Assembly (NCBI RefSeq): GCF_001750685.1
Contig: NZ_CP017269.1
Coordinates: 1,963,416-2,027,415 of the forward strand
DNA length: 64,000 bases
Origin: Geosporobacter ferrireducens
Lineage (GTDB): Bacteria; Bacillota; Clostridia; Peptostreptococcales; Thermotaleaceae
Direction: 5' to 3'
Shown piece by piece: positions 57,961 through 64,000 of the stretch (the first letter of the stretch is position 1; each line of letters opens with the position of its first letter). The notes beneath the pieces are model-generated. The model was not told where the DNA came from, did not search any database, and saw only the letters and a list, made by a program, of their open reading frames with translations. The position numbers and the translations under genes were made by a program.

Positions 57961-58908
57961 TTATTCAATATAGTTTTGCGAAGCTTTTAACTGGACGATT
58001 AATTTTTTATTGAATTTTTTCTTTATTTCTTCAACCGTTTCTGCTGGATAACTAAAAAATCCTTCTCCTGACTTTAGCCCCAACTTATTTTCTGATACTT
58101 TTTGACGTAGTATTGGATTTGCCTCTTTTCTATCATCCATCACACTTAGCAGATTATCTCCTACCGTACACCATATATCTAATCCTCCTAAATCTGCCAC
58201 CTCTAATTGTCCGGTAGTGGCATATCTAAATGCAGGACCAAATTTAAGTGCTTTATCGATATCAGCTGGCGCAGCAACACCCATTTCAATTAATGAGAAT
58301 ACTTCTCTTGCTACACCTTGTTGAATACGATTTGCTACCAACCCTGGTACATCCTTCAAAACCTTCACCGTTTGCTTCCCAATTTTTTTGTAAAGGTTTT
58401 CCACTTCATTATAGACAGTTTCAGTGGTATTCCCGAAAAATGATAATTCTGCAATCGGTATTAAATGTGCAGGATTATACCAATGACATACCATAGTCCT
58501 TTTTTTTCGTTCTTCGCCAATTAGCATCATAATGTCTTCTAATGCCAAACTGGAAGTATTGCTGGCAAGTATCGTATCAGCTTTACAGTATTGATCTAGC
58601 TCTTTAAATAAATTTTGTTTTAATTGAATATTCTCCGGAGTTGCTTCGATTACATAATCAACATCTTCTACACAAGGCCGAAGTTCTGAATACAATTGGA
58701 TATTTTCCAGGGCTCTTTCTATTGCCTCTTCAGTGATGAAGTCATTCTCTTCCAGGAATTGAAGCTCAGTTCTGATTGTGCTCTTAACTGTTGTTCTTAT
58801 GTTATCATTGATTTCGAAAAGGTTTACAGAATAACCATACATCGCAAAGGTTTCTGCAATGCCATGTCCCATGGTTCCTGCCCCTAATACAGCTATTTTC
58901 TTGATCAT
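57961..58908 (-). CDS. 3-hydroxyacyl-CoA / 3-hydroxyacid dehydrogenase
   Basis: NAD-dependent dehydrogenase of 315 residues with the HAD fold: GAGTMGHGIAE, ASNTSSLALED, and HWYNPAHLIPIAE at the catalytic His. The usual 3-hydroxybutyryl-CoA enzyme has HFFNPA there; this variant is nearer to dehydrogenases acting on free acids such as carnitine or gulonate. Its neighbour cleaves free beta-keto acids, so oxidation of a free beta-hydroxy acid is plausible. Substrate uncertain. Confidence 0.85.
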   Translation of the reverse strand: MIKKIAVLGAGTMGHGIAETFAMYGYSVNLFEINDNIRTTVKSTIRTELQFLEENDFITEEAIERALENIQLYSELRPCVEDVDYVIEATPENIQLKQNLFKELDQYCKADTILASNTSSLALEDIMMLIGEERKKRTMVCHWYNPAHLIPIAELSFFGNTTETVYNEVENLYKKIGKQTVKVLKDVPGLVANRIQQGVAREVFSLIEMGVAAPADIDKALKFGPAFRYATTGQLEVADLGGLDIWCTVGDNLLSVMDDRKEANPILRQKVSENKLGLKSGEGFFSYPAETVEEIKKKFNKKLIVQLKASQNYIE

Positions 58909-58925
58909 TCTACTACCCTCTTTCC

Positions 58926-59741
58926 TTATAAACCTAATATATTTCTTGCATCTTCTACTGCTGCAACCTCTTTCGATGATGCCCTGATAATATTTGCAGC
59001 TCTTTCAACAAACTGTGCATTCGACTTTGCCAGTTCTCCAGGTCCAAAATAAACATTGTCTTCCATGCCAACTCTTACATGCCCACCCATAGCTATAGCT
59101 GCCAGCATGATTGGAATATGGCCTTTACCGATTCCAAGGGCTGACCAAGTAGAGCCTTCTGGAATAAGGTTTTTAAGAAATACTAAGTTTTCAATAGTTG
59201 CTGTCATACCTCCAGCAGCGCCCAATACGAATTGATAGTGCAGGGGTGCTTTTAGCACACCTTTTTTCTGGTAATAAAAGGAGTTATAAATCATTCCTGC
59301 ATCAAAAATCTCTATCTCCGGCTTAACACCATACTCCTGCATTGTATGGCCAAGCTCTTCCAGAAATTTGGGATGATTAATAAACAGGCTGTTGTGCATC
59401 CAGTTCATAGAACCGCAATCGTAAGAAGCTAATTCTGGTTTTACAGATTTTAAGTGCGCTTGTCTCGTTTCGTCCGTTGCGTTTAGGTCGCCCGATGTTG
59501 TTAAGTTCAAGATGATGTCACACTTTTCCTTTATTAAAGCAACTGTTTCCTCGAACTTTTCTTTGCTCATGGTGCCTTTGCCGTTATCATCCCGCATGTG
59601 TAAGTGGGCTATTGCCGCACCCGCTTTCCAACACTCATAAACATCATTTGCAATTTCCTGTGGTGTTAAAGGTACATTTGGATTATCTTGTTTTGATGGC
59701 CATGCCCCAGTTGTGGCAACTGTGATAATTGTTTTATTCAT
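58926..59741 (-). CDS. Beta-keto acid cleavage enzyme (BKACE / Kce family)
   Basis: Zinc enzyme of 271 residues that, in the family, condenses a beta-keto acid with acetyl-CoA and cleaves it to acetoacetate plus a new acyl-CoA, as in 3-keto-5-aminohexanoate or dehydrocarnitine degradation. Zinc ligands are seen in AHLHMRD and MGGHVRVGMEDN, with the catalytic EIFDAG segment. First gene after the sigma-54 promoter. Which keto acid it uses is not clear; no aminomutase genes of lysine fermentation are nearby. Confidence 0.92.
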   Translation of the reverse strand: MNKTIITVATTGAWPSKQDNPNVPLTPQEIANDVYECWKAGAAIAHLHMRDDNGKGTMSKEKFEETVALIKEKCDIILNLTTSGDLNATDETRQAHLKSVKPELASYDCGSMNWMHNSLFINHPKFLEELGHTMQEYGVKPEIEIFDAGMIYNSFYYQKKGVLKAPLHYQFVLGAAGGMTATIENLVFLKNLIPEGSTWSALGIGKGHIPIMLAAIAMGGHVRVGMEDNVYFGPGELAKSNAQFVERAANIIRASSKEVAAVEDARNILGL

Positions 59742-59785
59742 TTTTTGTCCTCCTTTTAGTTTTTTTAATACGCATCTCTATATAA

Positions 59786-59801
59786 AGCAAACATCATGCC
59801 A
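59786..59801 (-). promoter_or_regulatory. Sigma-54 promoter of the BKACE-HAD-atoE operon
   Basis: Minus-strand TGGCATGATGTTTGCT fits the -24/-12 consensus, 45 bp before the start at 59741. Confidence 0.87.
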
Positions 59802-59888
59802 TTTATCCGAGAGTGTTTTAGAAAACCTTTAAAGAAAGAAATATCAGTCATATCAGAGACAATATATCTTAATAAATAGAAATATCCA

Positions 59889-59944
59889 CAATACATATCC
59901 CTGCTATTGATGAAATTTTTCATCAATAGCAGGGATATGTATTG
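59889..59944. repeat. 56-bp near-perfect palindrome
   Basis: Perfect 27-bp arms (59889-59915 and 59918-59944) with a 2-base centre, beginning CAATACATATCC and ending GGATATGTATTG. Its core is GATGAAATTTTTCATC (59909-59924). It lies upstream of the sigma-54 promoter, so it is a candidate enhancer element rather than a leader hairpin. No T-run follows on the minus strand. Confidence 0.85.
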
Positions 59945-60144
59945 CATTCTATATAATCATATTGTTTTCTGATTCAATGATTATATAGAAAACGTTATTC
60001 TTTGGAAATAGTTTTAATGATGATTTTTTTCATCGATTCTGCGCATTGTTATATTTCTAACTAAATGACTCCTCTCATATATCTATGAATATCCCTATTA
60101 TCTATTGGCCTAATTAAAATCCGCAAGTGATGAATAAAATCATC
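59909..60144. promoter_or_regulatory. Three GATGA-N6-TCATC sites at 110-bp spacing
   Basis: GATGAAATTTTTCATC (59909-59924), GATGATTTTTTTCATC (60019-60034) and GATGAATAAAATCATC (60129-60144) start exactly 110 bp apart. The first is the core of the 56-bp palindrome and the third the top of the activator's terminator stem. They are likely sites for the activator at 60160-61692. Confidence 0.6.
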
Positions 60145-60154
60145 GCTTGCGGAT
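60119..60154 (-). terminator. Terminator after the sigma-54 activator gene
   Basis: ATCCGCAAG...CTTGCGGAT arms extended by GATGA/TCATC, followed on the minus strand by TTTTAATTAG, six bases after the stop. Confidence 0.75.
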
Positions 60155-60159
60155 CTTCA

Positions 60160-61692
60160 TTAAACTTCATTAATAACTAAACCTATTTTTTTGCATTTCT
60201 TTACAATTGTAGATTGGTCTATCCCAAGATATTTCGCAGCTTTTCTTGTGGATCCATATTTTTTTATGGCTTTTATTATAATATCTTTTTCCAAGTTCTG
60301 TACTGCTTCTTTAATATTCAAATTTTCCTCAAATGCTTCTGCATAGGCGTTTGTTTTTTCAATGCCAAGGATTAAGGATAAATCCTTTTCTTTAATAGTA
60401 TTGTCCTGGCTTATGATTACCATTCTTTCAATCAAATTTTCAAGTTCCCGTATATTCCCAGGCCATTCATAAGCCTGTAGCATTTTCAAGGAAGCATGTG
60501 TAAGCTCAACTTGTTTACCATATTTTTTATTATTGTGATTTAGAAATTCATTGGTTAAAGTTTCTATGTCTTCCTTCCTTTCTCTTAACGGCATCATATA
60601 GATAGGAACAACATTTAATCTATAAAACAAGTCTTCTCTAAATCGTTTTTCTTTCACCTCATGCTTAAGATCTTTATTTGTAGAAGCAATAATTCGAACA
60701 TTCATCTTTATTGCTTTATTTCCTCCTACACGGATGAATTCTTTTTGCTGTAGAACACGAAGCAGCTTACTCTGTAACTTAAGGGGCATATCACCTATCT
60801 CATCCAGGAGTATTGTCCCTTCTTCAGCCAATTCAAATAATCCAGGCTTACCAGCTTTCTTTGCATCCGTAAAGGCACCTCCTTCATAGCCGAAGAGCTC
60901 TGATTCAAACAATTCTTGGGGAATAGCTGAACAATTCACTTTAATAAAAGGTTTATCTTTTCTCTTGCTTTGATAATAGATTTCATCAGCAATTACTTCT
61001 TTTCCAGTACCCGATTCTCCAGTAATTAAGACCGTAGCATCTGTTGATGCCACTCTATTTACTAGTTCCATAATCGACTGCATCTGTTTATTAGTATAAA
61101 TAGTTTTTTTATTGGATACCTGTTTGCTGCGCAGAAATTTTATTTCCTCCATAGCCTTTCTTTCATCTTCTTTTAGCTTGGAAATTTTCTTCTCTAGATT
61201 ATTTAACTCTGTTATATCCCGATTATTAATAACTACTAGCTTAACATTCCCATTTTCATCAAAGATTGGCTTACCTGTTACCAAAACCTCTTTATTAGTC
61301 TTTAAGATTGTTCCAATGGAGTTTACCACATCCCTCTTTTTTATTACCTCCATGGTCACAGCACCCTTATACAGCTTGCCTTCCTTAAGAATCTCTCCAA
61401 CATTTCTTCCTATGAGTTCTTCTTTACGAATTCCTGTTGAACTAACATATGCTTTGTTGACAAAGACAGTATTTCCATCTCCATTAGAAATATATATACC
61501 ATCATGTAAATTGTCAGCTATTTCTCTGAAATCAAGATAGTTTTCAATAAAATCATTATATTTCAAAGAAATCAAACTATATTTTTCTTCTAGAATATCT
61601 TTATAACTTATCGGAGCCTCTATAGCTCTTATAATTTCCATGATCTCAGTGATCAAATCCATCATCGTTTTAACTTTAACCTCATCACTCAT
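60160..61692 (-). CDS. PAS sigma-54-type activator with GAFTDA loop
   Basis: Enhancer-binding protein of 510 residues. The N-terminus (about 1-60) is a helical segment, PAS follows (about 65-175, LHDGIYISNGDGNTVFVNKAY), then the AAA+ domain with GESGTGKE, LLDEIGDM and the R-finger region, and a Fis-type helix-turn-helix (STRKAAKYLGIDQSTIVKKCKK). The sigma-54 contact loop reads GAFTDA instead of GAFTGA. The start is the ATG behind GGTGAT; a TTG at 61725 lacks a site. It lies upstream of the BKACE operon, its likely target. Confidence 0.9.
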   Translation of the reverse strand: MSDEVKVKTMMDLITEIMEIIRAIEAPISYKDILEEKYSLISLKYNDFIENYLDFREIADNLHDGIYISNGDGNTVFVNKAYVSSTGIRKEELIGRNVGEILKEGKLYKGAVTMEVIKKRDVVNSIGTILKTNKEVLVTGKPIFDENGNVKLVVINNRDITELNNLEKKISKLKEDERKAMEEIKFLRSKQVSNKKTIYTNKQMQSIMELVNRVASTDATVLITGESGTGKEVIADEIYYQSKRKDKPFIKVNCSAIPQELFESELFGYEGGAFTDAKKAGKPGLFELAEEGTILLDEIGDMPLKLQSKLLRVLQQKEFIRVGGNKAIKMNVRIIASTNKDLKHEVKEKRFREDLFYRLNVVPIYMMPLRERKEDIETLTNEFLNHNNKKYGKQVELTHASLKMLQAYEWPGNIRELENLIERMVIISQDNTIKEKDLSLILGIEKTNAYAEAFEENLNIKEAVQNLEKDIIIKAIKKYGSTRKAAKYLGIDQSTIVKKCKKIGLVINEV

Positions 61693-61923
61693 AGTAATCA
61701 CCACACTAACAATTGGTTTCAACAAAATACTAAATGATAATTGTATTCTTCATTCTCTCTCATTTTCCTTTAATATCTCTATTACTTTCTTTGCATCCCC
61801 CTTAATTCCATTTTTTCGAAATATTTAATATCATGATTTAACTCATTAACGTCAAAATACAAATAAAATTTTTTAACTCTTTTTCACTTTTCATCTTTAA
61901 ACACGCATAGCACTTGGCAAAAC

Positions 61924-61964
61924 AAACCCGTATCTCTCTTTTCATCGTATTGAGACACGGGTTT
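61924..61964 (-). terminator. Second hairpin after the SIS gene
   Basis: AAACCCGTATCTC and GAGACACGGGTTT arms with a 15-base loop. It resembles the terminator at 56450-56487 in its GTATCTC stem. It lies after the stronger SIS terminator, before the activator's promoter region (61693-61923, no other feature seen). Confidence 0.55.
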
Positions 61965-61992
61965 ACTCTCAGCATTTATATATTCAAAGTTC

Positions 61993-62027
61993 AAAAGACC
62001 AGAGAAGAAAAACTTCTCTGGTCTTTT
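61993..62027 (-). terminator. Terminator after the SIS-domain gene
   Basis: Perfect 15-bp arms AAAAGACCAGAGAAG / CTTCTCTGGTCTTTT around a 5-base loop, directly after the stop at 62042. Confidence 0.85.
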
Positions 62028-62041
62028 GTCCCTTATTATTT

Positions 62042-63013
62042 TTAATATTCAACCTTCCACATATATCTTCGCTGATCCATTGAGTGGTTTCTGAGCTCTG
62101 CCATTTTTGCAACCATGCTGCGCTCGATAGGAATCATAATCACAGAATTGAAGAACTCCGCCACACTGTCATCAATGATGTTGATTCCTAATTCTTTTGC
62201 ATCTATCACCGTAACTCTTGCAGCATATCTATTAAGGAATTTCAGTGCCCTTTCGTCCAAAGGCCTTGTGCTTCCTTCGCTCATCAGTAATATTACAGGA
62301 AGATTTTTATCTGTAGTTTCAAAAGGTCCATGAAAATACTCTCCTGTATGCATGGGTACAGCATGTTTCCACTGCATCTCCATGAAATGGCAGTAGCTCA
62401 TCGTATAGGCAGTGCTATAAGCTGGACCACTAGCCATTACATAAAATATCTCATCATCTTTGTATTCCTCTGCAAATTTAATGGAAATTTTATCGATATA
62501 TTTCTTTGCTTTCGCAATGATTTGGTCTACTTTAGTGAATGCATCCATAGCGGCATCATACTTGTCATAGTCTTCGTATTGTTTGAGCAATTCAAACCCA
62601 AGCCTTAAAGCATTTGACTGATTGCCTTGGCTATAAATCTGATTTTCCCCGTTTGAGTATACCACTACATATTGTCCGTTTTTTGCCATATCTGTAGTTG
62701 GAAATCCTGTCATTGCTATTGTAACAGCACCTCTTTTGTTTGCCGTTTTTACTGCTTCAACAGTTTCAGGAGTTGCCTTCAGGGAGCATATAACACAAAT
62801 GCAATTTTCGTCAAGCATTGCTGGTGTAGCATGTACAAACTCATTACTGTTGAATATTGATACGCCAAAAGTCTTAGCTTCTTTATTTAAAAGATAATAC
62901 CCTCCAAATATAGCGGCTTGCGACCCTCCGCATGCCACAAAATAAACATGTTTTAACCCCCCTATATTATCAAGCTTTGCCTTTACTTCGCTTATAATCT
63001 GTTTTACTTCCAT
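62042..63013 (-). CDS. SIS-domain sugar isomerase/deglycase-like protein
   Basis: Protein of 323 residues with two SIS (sugar isomerase) domains, most like the fructoselysine-6-phosphate deglycase (FrlB)/AgaS group. Seen: VYFVACGGSQAAIFGG (phosphosugar-binding loop), ICSLKATPETVEAV, VMASGPAYSTAYTMSY and the HTGEYFHGPFETTD segment. The start is the ATG giving MEVKQII behind TGGAGG; a TTG at 63040 places that site inside the gene. It follows hyuB by 45 bp, an odd pairing. Substrate unknown. Confidence 0.85.
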   Translation of the reverse strand: MEVKQIISEVKAKLDNIGGLKHVYFVACGGSQAAIFGGYYLLNKEAKTFGVSIFNSNEFVHATPAMLDENCICVICSLKATPETVEAVKTANKRGAVTIAMTGFPTTDMAKNGQYVVVYSNGENQIYSQGNQSNALRLGFELLKQYEDYDKYDAAMDAFTKVDQIIAKAKKYIDKISIKFAEEYKDDEIFYVMASGPAYSTAYTMSYCHFMEMQWKHAVPMHTGEYFHGPFETTDKNLPVILLMSEGSTRPLDERALKFLNRYAARVTVIDAKELGINIIDDSVAEFFNSVIMIPIERSMVAKMAELRNHSMDQRRYMWKVEY

Positions 63014-63058
63014 AGTTGGCCTCCAATTCTCCCTTTTCAATTATTATCTAAATATCAG

Positions 63059-64000
63059 TTATTCTGCAATTCTATATTCATTACCGATCTTTTCTATCTT
63101 CAGTCCGTAAAGTTGGAAAGCTCTCTCAATAGAAACCTTATTCTCTATAACATCTGTAAGGATGGCTTCCGGCTTTCTGTTCTTAGCCTCACCATATCCT
63201 CCAGCACCAGGCGTTTTTATAGTTATCCTATCTCCTGCATTGATGACGATCTCTGAGCACTTTGACGGTAATCTTTCAGTGGTGCCGTCGGTTCTTTTAA
63301 GATAATAGGCTCCCCCACTGCCATTCTCCCCACCATTAAGTCCCCAAGGCGCAAATAGCTGCCGGTCTCCTAAGCCTGTAAAATTAATATTATCGAATCT
63401 TGCTTCAAATTCTCTGCAAATCCCCTGTCCTCCCCTATATTCTCCGGCTCCACCACTATCGGGGATCAGTGAATACTGTCTTACAAGTACAAGAGGAAAC
63501 TCCATCTCCAAAGCCTCTATAGGGAGATTTGAGGTATTTGTCATATGTACTTGAACCCCGTTAAGTCCATCTCCTTGTTTTGTAGCTCCTGCCCCTCCCG
63601 CTATGGTCTCAAGGTATATATAGAAATGGTCTTTTTCATTAGGGTTTGTTCCGCTGAATACAGCAGTTGTACAGGAGCTGTTGCATCCTGCGATTGCCCT
63701 ATCCGGAACTGCCGGTGCCATTGCGCCGAATATTACATCTGCAACACGCATGCAGGTATCAATTCTCGCACCCACTGGAGCAGGATTTTGAGCATTTATG
63801 ATAAGACCAGGTTTTACAATTATATTGAAAGCCCTGTATATACCTGCATTTGAGGGTATTCCCGGATCAATCAATGATTTTAAAGCATAAAATACTGTAG
63901 CAAGAAGACCGTTATAGGTTACATTTATAGGGCCCTCAACCTGTTCATGGGTTCCGGCAAAATCCAAGTCCATAGCGTCTCCTCTTATGCTTATTTTTAC
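63059..64000 (-). CDS. hyuB: Hydantoinase/oxoprolinase subunit B (partial)
   Basis: C-terminal part (314 codons) of an HyuB-type N-methylhydantoinase/acetone carboxylase-like subunit; the 5' end lies beyond the window, and the frame is open upstream of Met 63973 (VKISIRGDAMDLDFAGTHEQVEGPIN). Seen: GIYRAFNIIVKPG, ETIAGGAGATKQGDGLNGVQVHMTN, PLVLVRQYSLIPDSGGAGEYRGGQGICREFE and TPGAGGYG, all family signatures. These act with an HyuA ATPase subunit, presumably upstream. HyuAB hydrolyse cyclic amides with ATP or carboxylate ketones. Confidence 0.92.
   Translation of the reverse strand, partial: VKISIRGDAMDLDFAGTHEQVEGPINVTYNGLLATVFYALKSLIDPGIPSNAGIYRAFNIIVKPGLIINAQNPAPVGARIDTCMRVADVIFGAMAPAVPDRAIAGCNSSCTTAVFSGTNPNEKDHFYIYLETIAGGAGATKQGDGLNGVQVHMTNTSNLPIEALEMEFPLVLVRQYSLIPDSGGAGEYRGGQGICREFEARFDNINFTGLGDRQLFAPWGLNGGENGSGGAYYLKRTDGTTERLPSKCSEIVINAGDRITIKTPGAGGYGEAKNRKPEAILTDVIENKVSIERAFQLYGLKIEKIGNEYRIAE

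Overview
The window looks like a chromosomal segment of an AT-rich anaerobic Gram-positive bacterium, probably a member of the Clostridia. Evidence for this is the low GC content, strong AGGAGG-type ribosome binding sites, the pcrA-ligA-gatC-gatA housekeeping order, a LexA box of the Bacillus/Clostridium type (GAAC-N4-GTTC), oxygen-sensitive glycyl radical enzymes, a lipoprotein-type solute receptor, and many sigma-54 enhancer-binding proteins. The exact genus cannot be read from the sequence. Nearly every gene is on the minus strand; only two regulators read forward.

Layout: 1-720 is a partial peptide/nickel-type ABC permease. 1389-8584 is the operon pcrA-ligA-gatC-gatA, where pcrA is interrupted by a 360-residue intein with a GIY-YIG-like nuclease. 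8823-42354 is a large catabolic island. It holds a DASS anion carrier, a class I CoA-transferase, a PAS/sigma-54 activator, three glycyl radical enzymes (GREs) each beside a MatC-like carboxylate permease, one GRE-activating enzyme, a thiolase, a 3-hydroxyacyl-CoA dehydrogenase/enoyl-CoA hydratase fusion, a soluble chemoreceptor, a CapA-like protein, a class III CoA-transferase, two BcrB/BcrC-like dehydratase/reductase subunits, a CitMHS permease, EtfA/EtfB, an acyl-CoA dehydrogenase and a YczE-like membrane protein. 42598-44193 is a PucR-type regulator divergent from the third GRE. 44271-47788 is a scar zone with a deleted IS21 element, a truncated copy of the pcrA promoter and 5' end, an MCP gene and a coding remnant. 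47843-56223 is a TctABC carboxylate transport operon with a 2-hydroxyacid dehydrogenase, an RraA-like protein and an amidohydrolase, plus its PrpR-type activator. 56568-61692 is an atoE / 3-hydroxyacid dehydrogenase / beta-keto acid cleavage enzyme operon with its activator. 62042-64000 holds a SIS-domain deglycase-like gene and a partial HyuB gene.

How the parts fit (inference): the central island reads as one programme for anaerobic use of an organic acid. Carboxylate carriers import the substrate, the GREs do radical chemistry on it, CoA-transferases activate products, and a dehydratase/reductase, Acd-Etf, hydratase/dehydrogenase and thiolase finish beta-oxidation. Five promoters in this island share a -24/-12 sigma-54 box and an upstream pair of 16-bp sites (consensus GTYGYA-N4-TGCAAC) spaced 41-42 bp apart, which argues for one regulon controlled by the activator at 12248-13666. 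Two further sigma-54 operons carry their own distinct 16-bp upstream sites beside their own activators. All three GREs carry Cys-Leu-Asp where the characterised eliminases carry Cys-X-Glu, so the reaction may be one not yet described.
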